In this document: positions 44,494 through 57,400 of the stretch, piece after piece | Layout: each line of letters starts with the position of its first letter | Position numbering within the stretch: position 1 is the stretch's first letter | Assembly: GCA_907165275.2 (NCBI GenBank) | Contig: OU015657.1 | Span: 10,625,001 to 10,689,000 of the forward strand | Direction: 5' to 3' | DNA length: 64,000 nucleotides | Origin: Zygaena filipendulae | Lineage: Eukaryota; Arthropoda; Insecta; Lepidoptera; Zygaenidae | Position numbers and translations under genes: made by a program | Notes under the pieces: generated by a model | Databases searched by the model: none | What the model was told of the DNA's origin: nothing | Seen by the model: the letters and a program-made list of their open reading frames with translations, nothing else

Positions 44494-47400
44494 ATGGACG
44501 TGCCAGACGAGGTTGTTATGGATGTGGATTTGCTGGCTGACGATGGCTCTGAGGAAGAGGGTGAGGCGCCGCCGTCGTCCGGTGAGTTGTTGTACTCGCG
44601 TGTGTACTGTAAGCAGTCGCGGGTGTGTTGTCTAATCAGAAGTGGCTCGGTAGGTCCGGCGTCCACTCCTACATCGTGCGCGTCCTCCCCACGAGGCGAA
44701 GAGCCAGCATCGCCGCACGCTGGCCTGCCACAGCCTGCTTTTTTTCACCACCAACCTTACGCCCGACCGTTCTTCACCTCCGGCCGACGGGGCCCAGGCA
44801 GACCCAGAAAGGAGGGTGCAAAATTGGTTCGAGAGGGAAAAATTGTTAGAAGGTAAGTAGGAATTCTAGTGCTTACAATAGTTGGTAATAGTTTTAATTA
44901 TTTAAGTTCCCTACTTTCTATAATTTTGAGATAAAGAATACTTGTTTTTACATAGATTAATTATCATGTAAAATTTAATGTTTTATACAGTTTATTCTTC
45001 TTTTTAAAAATATAGTTTTTTGAATATAATATTTTTTTAAATACGAATATATTTTAGATACAGAACCAATCCAGGCTCAGTGAGGGGTGCTAAGAGACAT
45101 AGAGGGAGCCGTGATGATGCTCTTGAAGATATCATTGATGAGGATGATTTTACTATGCCAGCGCCTGAAGAACCACCTTACATGCCTGAGAAATGGTAAA
45201 TGAAATGGCTTCAAGATTTATTTATTATACTAATGCAATATTTACACATACATAAATACAAATGAATTAGGTAAAACAGTTACTTAAAAAAAGCAAGCTC
45301 AGCATGCACATAGCTTAAAGATGCACACAAATACAATGCTAAGTTTGAAGTTCTAATTTGAATTTATAATTTGAAGACTACTATTTTGTCAGCAACCCTG
45401 CTAATTTCAAGGTTTAAAAAATGACCATATAGAAATATTGTTTAACTGGTGATTCCAATACGGTGATACATTTTTCTTTTCACTTTTCTACAAAACATTG
45501 GGCAATTATATGAGTTATTTTTTGCAGGCCCGGTAAAGTGTGTGTGCTGTGCAATCTAAGTGAGCGCAGCCAGCTTGGTCAAGGTGAGATGAGACAAGTG
45601 ACATGTATCATTGGGGAAGGCGATGGAAGCTCTCCCAATGTTCTAGGTTCAGGCAGCGCTACACCAACCCCAATTAGCACTCCCAGCACCCCAGTACCTT
45701 TTGGTCTGAGCTCACCACCACCAGAGTTGGTTGACCCCAATCAGCATCCACTGGCATTACCATTAAGTAGACGACAGAAAGCTTTCAATAAATGCAAGTG
45801 AGTATTAGAAAACTTGAAAAAATTGGTACTCTAGAGTCCATGACGTCATGTTTATAATATCAGAGTGCAAACTTCAACTATATTTATTTTATTTTTACAA
45901 CAGGACACCTATATACAATATGGAACACACAGATGAACTGTCTATAATCGGAAATTTGGAAGTATTAGAGATATCTTCAGTTGTGTCTGCTGAAGCAATT
46001 TATATACACCGATGCTGCCTGGAGTTCAGTCCCCCATTCCAGGACCAGGTGGCATCCGGTTTGGGACCTGATGATGACAAAGATCAATTAGAGGAAGCAA
46101 GAATCAAAGGGATTGTGGTCACTGCATTGACAAGAAAATGTGCCTTCTGTTTAAGACATGGTGCAAGCATACCTTGCAGAGTAAGTAACTTTTATTACCA
46201 ATTAGCTATTCCCCGCGGTTTCGCCTGCAGAAATTTCGAAGATCACGCAAGAATTCCGGGATATAAAGTACCCTATGTCCTTTTCTGTACCTCTGACAAT
46301 GTGTGTACAAAATTTCATGATGATTGGTTGAGCCGTTAAGGCATAAAACGTAACAGACAGACAGATGCATTTATAATATTAGTAGGGATAACAAACTTAT
46401 TTAAAAAAATGTGGTCTTGTGGGACACCGAATAGGAACGAAGTTCCTTATTATAAAAATATTAATTTTAAGTTTAATTTGAAGTATAATAAATAATTTCT
46501 CATTTATTAAAAAAAAAGGAAAAAAACAGAAACAAATAAAATTTTAAGTTCTATTTGAGGTATAAAGAAAATAGTTATTCAGCTATACATTTTTTAATAT
46601 GATTAATAAAAAAAAAATTATGTTACTGACGTTTTTTCCCGGTTACGGTACCCCTCCCCTCCGCATCGTCCCATAGGGAACTATGTTCAGAAAAAAAATA
46701 CAACTGAAGAAATTAAACAAGTTGACAGAAATGTTCGGAGTCTCCTGCAATACTGTCAGTCTGTCACATACAATATTCTTGAGAGGGTTTTGAGTAATGA
46801 CATGAGTAAGAGAATGAAAACTAAGAGTCCCTTGATATATACGGTACTTCATAAATAAATCAATTTTTCAAATTTTTATGTATGTCTGTTTGTTCTGGCT
46901 AATCTCTGAAATGGCTGGACCGTTTTAACGGGAGGAGTAACTTAGGTTACTTTTATTTTAGAAAAAAATAATTCCTGCGAGAATTCCGAAACTCACACGT
47001 GTGAAACCGCAGGGTACAGCTAGTTGAATAATAAATAATGACCCTTGTACATGTTTACTTTTATATGTTGTCCTTGTGTGCATTAATTGTTAAATAAATA
47101 AATAAAAAAATAAAAATATTTCATAATCTTAATTACTTATTTGGTTTCCTAGATGAGCTGTAGTAAATACTACCACTTTCCCTGTGTTCTCGCATCTGGA
47201 GGGTTCATTGACTTCCAGACTAAATCATCGTTTTGCAAAGACCATCTCTATCAAGTGCCTCTTATTTGTAAGTATTTTTTGATCCAATTTACTTCTATTT
47301 GATTATTGAGTGCTTGTTGACCTTAATAATTTATTTTTGAATATGTTTTATTTATTTATTTATAATTCAGGCAGGCAGTTGAAGCAACTGATGTTTCCTT

Positions 47401-50400
47401 TCCTTTCACTGTCAAGTCTTTAATATTTACTTACTGAACACTGTACAGTGTACCTACGTAATGTGTTATGTATATGTCCTTCTATAAATGATGAATGAAT
47501 GCCCTTTTCACGTTCTGTATTGGTGTACACTTTTGTTACTTTGATTTTGTCTTGAGAAATGCCAAGTAGCGTTTGTGAACCTAATCTACAGTCTGGAACG
47601 CAGGTGTAGCGTATAAGGCTCATAATTTCTAAATGCAGATTCAGAGGTGTGAGTAGGTTTTCTTTGGTGGTTGTGTGTGTGTGTGTGTGTATGTGTGTAC
47701 AGTTATCGGACACACCTGACTTAGGTTAAGATACTGGACGTAGAAGTGTCCTTATTGTGAAACGTGTGTCCGTCGCCGTCCTACTCCTGCGGCGAAAAAA
47801 AGGCTGCAGCAATGTTCGTAAAACCGTTGTCACTCCTTTTCTGTAACTTGATATTCAGAAATACTGAACCATAGCTACTAACTATCCGAAACACCTGACA
47901 TTACGTGTGACTAGGACTTGCGAAAGACGGCGCTTACATCTGCCTACTACTATTTGAATGCTGTGTAGGTTCCATTGATGATAGCTACAGTGACAAGGTG
48001 TGGGTTGCAGGCACCGTGGACATAGACTGCAGGACGTGCCGCGCCATCGGCGACATAGCCAACCTCATGACGTGCGTGGCGTGCGGCGCGCACTACCACG
48101 GCACATGCGTGGGCCTCGCGCAGTTGCCAGGTACGGAAATTATAAACTGTTTCTCAAAAAGCAATGAGTAACGACGCCTCCTTTATAACCGCACAGATTT
48201 TAAATATACTCTATGATGGTATGATTTTCGCATCAATCGACTTTTGTGTTTTATTGATTGATATAATCTGACCTTCTATTATTATTAAAAAATAATTTAG
48301 CCTACAAACCCTTAAACATTGTGAGTACCATACATATTATGTAGTAGTATGTACTATTTATTATGTACGAATGCGTAATAATATTATTTGGCGACTTTTA
48401 ATAAAGAGGATCGATTTCAGACTTGTTTTTGTTGGTGGACTCCGCTGGGTACATCATAGGGGCAATTCCGAGAGAAAAAGCACCCTATGTCCGTCTCTGT
48501 ACCTCTGACAGTGTGTATGCAAAAATTTCATGATGATGGGATTCAGTAGTTAGGCGTGAAAGTGTAACAAACAAATACACTCACATTCGCATTTCAAATG
48601 AATTGAAATTTATTAGTTACGACAACCGAACACAGTAAGGATTGAGGATTTACATAAAGCTATAAATCTATACATATAAATAAAATTGAAGTGTCTGTTT
48701 GTAATTCCAAATTAACAACTTTTCACTAAATCCATATGAAAGTACACATTAAAAAAAACTAACATAAAAAATCAATATTTAAATTTTTGTCTGTCTGTTT
48801 GTTCCCGCTATTCTCTGAAATAGCTGGACCGATTTTAACGGGACTTCCACTGGCAGATAGCTGATGTTATAAGAAATAACATAGGCTAAAAATAGTTCTT
48901 GCGGGAATTTCGAAACTCAGCGGTTGTTTCTTCGAAATGGTTAGATCAATTTTGACAGGACTTTCACTGCTAATTAGCTGATGTTATAAGGAGTAAATTG
49001 GATTATTTTGGAGTTCCTGTGGGAATTCCAAAACTCACGAGGGTGAAACCGCGGGGCACAGCTATGTAGTTTGTAATAAAATGTTTAGTAATCAAGGTGC
49101 ATTGATTACATGAAAAACACCTACCTGATAGGTCTTGAGTTACTTTAATTTCTTCCTGTTCCTCCTCTTACTAACAAAAACCTGGTGCGTATGTCAGGCG
49201 TGCGCGCCGGCTGGGCGTGCCGCGGCTGCCGCGTGTGCCAGGTGTGCCGCGCGGACGCGGGCCCGCAGGCGGCGCCCGACGCGCGCGCCGTCGCCTGCGA
49301 ACACTGCGACAAGCTCTACCACGCCACCTGCCTGCGCCCCGTCATGGCCACCGTGCCCAAGTACGGCTGGAAGTGCAAGGTATGCCGCCTAATCGTACAC
49401 ACGACGCACGTATGGATACACTAGCTGTTCCCCCGTGGTTTTACCCGCGGAAAATTCGGAGTACCCGCGGGAATTCCGGAATAAAAAGTACACTATGACA
49501 CTCAGGATCACTGTAGCTTCCTAGAAGTGAAATAATTTTTGAAATCGGTTCAGTAGATCCAGAGATTACCGCCTACAATGTCACAAACTCACAAACTTTT
49601 ACTCTTTATAATATTAGTATAGATACATACTTGCATTCTTTATATTGTTTGTTCATATATTTTTGGGTACTTTATGACATTGTAGTTTGTATTTTATTAT
49701 GTAACAGTTTTTTAGTAAATTCAATTAAAGGCATTTGTATTTGATGAAGAGGCTTATACTGTTGAACAAACACTTCAGATAAGTCAAGCAGCTGTTTGCA
49801 AAGAATACCTGGCAAAAAAACAGAACATTTGTTCACCATTTCATTTCTGTATAAGACATCATGGGGATTAACGACAAAAATGTTACGACTTACTGTGTCC
49901 ATTGCGTGATATCAGACCATGTGGAAAACCGATATCATAGATGTATTATTCATGTGTTTATTTATATTTGCAGCTAATTTTACCACACCTTATATATATA
50001 CAATGTGTTTCATGAAATGATCGTTCTTTTTTTTTAAACGATGTGTGTGTGTGTGTGTGTCAGTGTTGCCGCGTGTGCTCGGACTGCGGCGCGCGGTCGC
50101 CGGGCGCGGGCCCGTCGTCGCGCTGGCACGCGCACTACACGGTGTGCGACTCGTGCTACCAGCAGCGCAACAAGGGCTCGTGCTGCCCGCTGTGCCGCCG
50201 CGCCTACCGCGCCGCCGCCTACAGGGACATGATACGGTGCACCACCTGCAAGAGGTACGTGTGTGGACTGTGGGTGTGCAATACTTAAAGTTCATCCACC
50301 TCGCACCTTTCCTTTGTACTGTTGTCAGTGAACCGTCAACTTTTTTACACAAATGTCATTCACCCGTCCCGTTTTCTTTTGTACTGTCGCCGAAGTGCAT

Positions 50401-53400
50401 ATGGATTATACCCATAAAAGTTATTCACCCGTTCGTTTTTTATTATAGTCAATAAGTCGCTTAAAGGTCATTCATCCGCGTCAATTACACGTAAGATATT
50501 TAAAGATATTTCTGTTGAATTTTCTCTGTGAATGTCTCACGTTTAATCTAATAAGCGAGAGGTAGATGGTACACATGGAATTGATGTACGACGTACGTGC
50601 ACGTATAGGGTGTATCGTCATTCGTCGCGGTTATAAATAATTTCCCATGAATAGGCATGATAATATATCGAGTGACCGTTGTGTTAGGTACGTGCACGGC
50701 ACGTGCGACCCGGACGCCGAGCCGTCGCAGTACCGGATGAGGAAGGAACAGAGCCCGACGTACGAGTACAACTGCCCTATTTGCAAGACGAATCTGCCCA
50801 TCGCCGGCTCGAAACCCGGATGTAAGTGATGGTCGAAAACTGAGTTTTTTTTTTGTTTTAAGATTTTTATTTTATCTTATCCAAGTCTTAAAATTCTTTC
50901 ACCATTAAAAAGCTACATTATCTCTGAGTAACATAGGCCATATTGTAATCCAGAATTAAACGGGAACTCCGAAATCATAGCGGGTGAAACCGCGCGGTAC
51001 AGCTAGGTGTATATAACTTATAATGGAGTTCTCCAGGGAAATTCGAAATTATAAGTCTTCTAATATATAAAATTCTCGTGTCACAATGTTCGTTCCCATA
51101 CTCCTCCGAAACGACTTGACCGAGTCTCATGAAATTTTTTTATGCATATTCTTCTTCTTATTTAATAATGGCGTCTATAATTATAATTTGCCAATGACAA
51201 CGTTTGATAATATTCAGTAGGTCTGAGAATCGGCTACTATCTATTTTTCATCCCGGAATTCCCGCGGGAACTCCGAAACTCACGCGGATGACACCGCGGG
51301 GCACAGCTAGTATGTATATAAAAATATGTTATCCATAGCCTTCGAAGATGACAACATGGCTTCCATGTCTCAAGACTCGTCGTTCGGTGACGAGAACTCC
51401 AACTCACAGCATGAGCAAGATTCATTGGCACTGGAACCAAAAGTAAGTTATTTAATCTACATTTAATTTACATCACAATAGTGTAAAAATCTTTGGTGCA
51501 ATAAAATAGGTACTTATGTTACATTGTATTGTATGTAAGTTAAAAATATTATACAATACACAGCCATTTGCTAGCCTGCACTATTCATTGATGTATACTT
51601 GATGAATACTTATACTGTAATATTTATTTATTTATTGGGTTGCCAATAGATTTTACATTATTAAATATGAATAAATATATAAAGTATAAAGAGACACACC
51701 AGATCAGCCAATTCTAACCGGTTCTCCTGTTGCGGGTCTGCTGGAAGAAATTCCAATTGTATGGAATAAGCATGACCCTTGTACATGTTTACTTTTATAC
51801 TTTCTTTTTATGTTGTCCTCGTGTGCATTAATTGTTAAATAAATAAATAAATAAAAGTATAGTGGTTACACAATACATTACATGCCACAATGCAAACCCG
51901 ATTTTAGTCGAACACACTATTGCACATACACCTATGTCCTATACATTACATTAAAAGTATATAGAGTTTTTCTTTCTTCTTTATTTACATATACAACGTG
52001 TTTTACGCGGCAATATTCTATTGTAAATAATTTAGACATGGGCTATTAACAACGAAACAATATAACCCATATTAAAACATTGTGCGATCGATTCGGAAGT
52101 CGATTCTGAGAAAACTACTCTCTAGATTTCAGTTAATTCATTGACACGTTGTATATATACATTATACTAGCTGTTCCCTGTAGTTTTACCCGAGTCAATT
52201 TCGGAGTTCCCGCGGTAATTCCGGGACAAAAATGTACCCTATGTCCTTCTCTGGACCCCTGATAACGTGTATGCAAAATTTCATCACAATCGGTTTAGCC
52301 GTTAAAGCGTGAAAGCGTAACAAACAAACAAACTCACTTTCGCATTTATAATAATACTTAGGATATAATATGTCGACATTTCAAAATTGACATAACACAG
52401 TAATGTGCAGGATATAATATGTCGACATTTCAAAATTGACATAACACAGTAATGTGCAGGATGCTGACGTGCATGCTGTATGAATCCGAAGTAATTTTAC
52501 CGTGATCCGATCCCAGGATTATTTTAATAATATAATAATAATAATTTATTTATTTCGACCAATTTAGATCATTTTGTTAGTATCTTATTACTTAATAATA
52601 TGAATGCCACTTGATGTTTTTCTTTTTAAAAATTATCATTGTTTTTCAAAAATAAGTAATAATTACAACCTATTAGTTTTAATACTGTTACAACTCGACA
52701 TTGGCGGAAACCTAATGCGAGTCCGCGCGATAGAAACGCCACTTATAAAAAAAGCGAAGTGATTGATGATGATGTAGGTACTTAGAAATTTAATAAAAAC
52801 AAAATTAATAATCCCCGTTTAGGTTTTCTTATGTCAACTTGTACCTACATTGTTTCGATTTATTTATAATTAACAACGTTAGGAGTAATTGTTATTAGAC
52901 AATAATTATCAAAATAACGACTTTAGACATTGTCCCGGTGCGGTTTTATGAGAATTACTTAAATCAAATTTTATAAATTCGGTTACAAGAAACACATAAA
53001 TTACGCATATCATTCGCAGAGCGACGTCGGCCTAGGGAAAGGCAAACCTTACACTGTGTCTGCAAAAGTTGCGAAGAAAAAAATGAGTGGTTACAAGATT
53101 AAAGGCGGGTTCCCACCCGCGGGTAAAATGGGGTTCATGAAGCGACAGCGGTCCGTTCTGGACTTCGGGAGGAAGAGGGGCTCCAAGCCCAAGATGCGAG
53201 GCGTGTTCGGAGTGCCCGGCCTAGGGCTGCAGCGGCCCCAGGCGCCCGACAACAAGGCACCCGAAGACGATCCTGGTGAGTGAATGACATTCCCAAAGAT
53301 ATTTAATTTTGTCATGTTTGTGTAAAAATTATTATAAAAAAAACCGTTTGGTCCGTTTTGGTAATCGGGTTTCGTAGTTACTCACGAAATGAGATTTGTT

Positions 53401-54436
53401 TTTTGTGGTTTCGATATCGATTTTATCATTACATATTATGTTTTTTTTTCATTGTTTTCAATCGATTTTATTGAATGATTACAATATAGGAAATCTTGTC
53501 ATGTTTTTATTAGCACCGGCTATTGCATTACTTTCTTTGACCGAAATCCAATTAGCTTTTAATTGTGACACCCTTGGTAACTGGTTTCATATAAGTTTAC
53601 GAATTTTTGCGGCATGGTGCCTACACAAGATCATTTTTGCTTATGATATTTTTAGGATTATTTGAATAGGCAGTTTGTCCACACACTTGTTAGGTTCGAA
53701 CGTCGAGAGGGGGTTAACTTATAGACCTCCGGCTAGCTCCAATGAAAATAAATAAACGAAGTTTTGAAGTAGAGGAATGATTCATTGGATCGGTACGTGG
53801 TATAATATAATTTGGATAAGTAAGCTTCGAAATCTAGATCAGGAGTGTCAAAAATATACAAAATAAAAATGGAATATACAATAATTTTGAATTTAAAACA
53901 GAATTATAGATTAGAATACAAAATACAATAGGTTTTTAAAAATGTAGTAGAAATGAGGCAGGATATCGTAATGAGCGGCATACAGCCGCCTCTATACAAG
54001 TATTGCCACATTACGTATTTTTAATAGTTAGTATTGTTGCCGTAGGCGTAGAGAACCGACTGGTGTTGTGCTCGAGCAAGGACAAGTTCGTGCTGACGCA
54101 GGACCTGTGCGTGATGTGCGGCGCCATCGGCACCGACTCGGAGGGCTGTCTCATCGCGTGCTCCCAGTGCGGGCAGACGTACCACCCCTACTGCGTCAAT
54201 ATTAAGGTCAGTAGGTGTGGGTGCAGGTGGGTGATAATTAGGGGGTTTGGCTCAATTATAGAGAAAACCACATTTCAGCAATTTAAAAATAATACTCAAA
54301 CCTCAATTGGTCCCAACTGTCTGTGTATTTTCGAAACGCGGATTCCTTTTAAATAAAGCCGTAGCAGGTCACCTATGGTGTCTCCCCTCTTGGCCTAATG
54401 CCGATCTAGCAAAAATAACCAATATGTGTGTATGTT

Positions 54437-54467
<31 letters not shown>

Positions 54468-57400
54468 TTGAGTGTAGATTGGAAATCTACCTAGTTTAAA
54501 CCCGGTGCTAGGGTTTAAACCCGGTAAACGTCTGTAATCGTTCAGGTTTAAATAGGGTTTAAAACCAAGCACCAGGTTGGTTGCCCATCTATAACTGTGA
54601 GACGTTGCAGTGTATTACCAATTTGGTACCTAGTAGTATTAGTACCTACTTATTAGTCTAGTACCAGTGTCCCCTTAGCCAAATTGATAATCTACAATCG
54701 TTATAGAAAACAAAGCAACTTATCATCATGGCACGAAATGGTGCCCAATCCAAAGTCCAATTCAGTAGTTTTGTTATGCTACGGCTACATATTGAACGAA
54801 GATTCGTCGTCGCGATGTCGCGATAAAATTTAGTGTTCGATCCATGACGAATGTGCTTGGCCACATAAAAAAAAACTTCACTACGTTGCGATGATCTAGA
54901 ACGTCGCGATAATTCATTTCGCGGAAAACATGGAAGAGGCGGTGCGTTGTTTCACATGGCTGCTAATAATTATTTACTGCATCTTTATTACTTGAACAAA
55001 AATAAAAAGGTCAAAAAGAGGAATAAAAGGCGATGGTGAATGTTATCTATTCACAAAAATCGGACACAGTAATACCCTGTCATTACTCCAATCCATGATT
55101 TACAAGTTTAATCAAACACGTTCAAACCGATCGGCGTCTCGTAGTCAACTAAAGCGCGCGAAGTGTAGCCAACGGCACGAACTTTGTCGCGACAAAACCC
55201 TTCGATGTGCGGCAATTTACCGACAGCGGCGCGAAGCCACCGTGTATTCGCGAAGATGATTCGCGATAGGACGAATTCTTTGGCCAGACGAGTCGCGACA
55301 ACGCAAATCTTCGCGTTATCGCGATAATGTGGCCGTAGCATTAGCGACAACGCTTATAGATAGCATGCCGAGTTGGCTAATGGCACGGCGCGGCGGCGAG
55401 CGACGCGCTCGGGCGCTCGCTCACCGCCCGAGCCGGGGCCGGGGCGCAGGTGTCGCAGGTGATAGTGACGCTGGGCTGGCGCTGCCTGGACTGCACGGTG
55501 TGCGAGGGCTGCGGCTCGCGCGGCGACGAGCCGCTGCTGGTGCTGTGCGACGACTGCGACACGGCCTGGCACACGTACTGCGCGCGGCCGCAGCTCGCCG
55601 ACGTGCCGCTGGGCGCGTGGCGCTGCGAGCGCTGCCGCCGCTGCCTCACGTGCGGCACGCGCGACACCGACGTCTGGTGCGACAACTACACCGGTGAGCG
55701 ATCACACGAGCACGGACGACATCCTCCACATGTCCCACGCAGGCGGGGCGGGTGCGCACGCTCGCTAAGGCAGTTACAGCGAACGATCGACTTTCCAAAA
55801 ACTTGTTTTGCTAGCGTCCCGATTGTATTTTCGACAATATTCCCAAAACTGTAAAAACGTATAACCGAATGACGCTTAGTTACGAATGTATGTTTTTGAA
55901 CGTGATGAATAACCGACTTCCCAAAAAGAGATGCTCAATTCTACGCGTATGTTTTTTTTTTGTATACAAAAATCCCTCGGCGGCGGTTTGCATTTGTTTC
56001 CATACTAAACTGAGTTAATTCTATTTGTTCTGTAGTGTGCCTTGAATAAAACAAAAGTTTTTTTTTTTTTCAATTTCACTTGTTGTACGTTCAAAATACA
56101 TTCAGTTGAAAAATTAAAATGACACGCCTGACGTGCGTTCTGTAACGAATCGGTTAAAGGTCTGTTTATATCTACAGACATTAAAGCGTGCCAGACACGT
56201 TTCGTGGCAGCCAAAATAATATTCTCCTATACAGTGAGTATTATCGTATTTATATCTATCGCAACACGGCCGCGCAGACGCCGACAGACACGGGCTAGTA
56301 TTCGCAGAAAGAATATTTTGTCTCCCGATTCATTTCTGTCCGTGTCTGTGGCTACATGTCCAGCAGAGTGAATAGAACATCGGAACTGTGCAGATGTCTT
56401 TTGTAAATAAACGGTGTATGTTGGTTTCTGCCCACATTTCTGCCCTGGCACGTGTCTGGCGCGCTAACACCCCGTTCACACTTGTCGGGTGTCGGGCCCG
56501 GATTTTAAACGGATGTTCCAGTGGCAGAACATTTTATGTGGAGCTATTCACACTTGTCGGAGACAGATTTTGTGTCGTCGCCGACAAGAAATGTCGGCTG
56601 TTTTGCGAGCCCTCTACGCCCGGAAAAAAATCGTGTCGGATCTCGCTCGCCTATGAGTTAGTATGGCGCTGTTCACACTTGTCGGATGTCGGGACTCGGG
56701 GCCGACAACCCTCTCCCCGCTACCCCTTGTCCCGCCCGGCGGCGCCCGTGCGTGCGTCGCGTCATGCGAGATCGCGGCGCGCAAGTAGTTTTGTTGGCGC
56801 CAGCTTCGACCGTGTCCGACAGCCGACAAGTGTGAACAGAGGCGCCGACATCCGATTAAAATCCGGATCCGACGTCCGACAAGTGGGAACGGGCTGTCAA
56901 TGTCTCTAGATATAACCGGACCTTAAATCGTTCTTTTAAAACAAGAAAACCAGCGCAACTCAGTAGCCGTCAGTTGCGTGTATGTGAATGTGTGCGAGTG
57001 ATGTTTACGCGGTGGGTATGGCAGAGTGCGGGCCGTGCGCGTCGCTGGTGATGTGCTGCCTGTGCTCGGAGCCGTACTCGGACGGCGAGCTGATCATCCA
57101 GTGCGAGGGCTGCCGCCGCTGGCTGCACGGCTCGTGCGACTCCATCCGCTGCGAGGCCGACGCCGAGACCTGCTGCCGCGCCGGGTGAGTGCCGCCACCT
57201 GCTCTGTTGTGGTACTCGTGTGTTTCCAGTTTCCTCATGCAAACAGCTCTTTAAGTGGCTTTTTCTAGCTAAACGAGTTATATTTTATAGTTTATATTAC
57301 ACATGCCTATTTATCTTACTAATATTTAAGAGAGGTAAAGTTTGTGATTCTTTTACCAATTTATGGAAAGCCAGCTTATTTGTGAGTGTCATGGGCTATA

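Larger units (their letters stand above)
44494..47267 (+). other. LPT N-terminus: AT-hook and extended PHD
   Basis: Exon 1 opens MDVPDEVVMDVDLL and ends with the AT-hook RRGPGRPRKEG, a minor-groove DNA contact. Exons 3-5 form the extended PHD: VCVLCNLSERSQLGQGE with the first cysteine pair, a 60-residue Ser/Thr/Pro-rich insertion, RRCCLEFSP-like strand (HRCCLEFSPPF), RKCAFCLRHGASIPC, SCSKYYHFPCVL and FCKDH. The long low-complexity insertion (GSATPTPISTPSTPVP) inside the zinc-knuckle half is noteworthy. Exon 1 contains possible internal splice signals (44582 GTGAGT), but removing the segment breaks the frame. Confidence 0.85.
47969..50821 (+). other. LPT first PHD cluster (three fingers)
   Basis: Exons 6-9 encode three consecutive fingers: CRTCRAIGDIANLMTCVACG with YHGTC; CQVCRADAG, ACEHCDKLYHATC and WKCKCCRVC; then CSDCGARSPG, CDSCYQQRNKGSCCPLC, IRCTTCKRYVHGTC and YNCPIC. 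The order and spacing follow KMT2C/D PHD1-3. In these fingers exon borders repeatedly fall between zinc-ligand pairs, as is common in this family. Confidence 0.85.

Noticed and set aside
44582..44640. Possible 55-60-bp intron inside LPT exon 1 (GTGAGT ... CAG)
   Set aside because: All acceptor choices I tried lead to an in-frame stop; the unspliced frame runs on into the AT-hook.
45848..46339. 163-aa open frame extending LPT exon 4 past its donor
   Set aside because: After 46180 it reads into a dispersed repeat; splicing at the GTAAGT continues the extended PHD perfectly in exon 5.
47969..48010. Extra 42 nt at the start of LPT exon 6
   Set aside because: Not rejected outright: both acceptors keep frame (47969 or 48011). 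I kept the longer form because its acceptor follows a better pyrimidine stretch.
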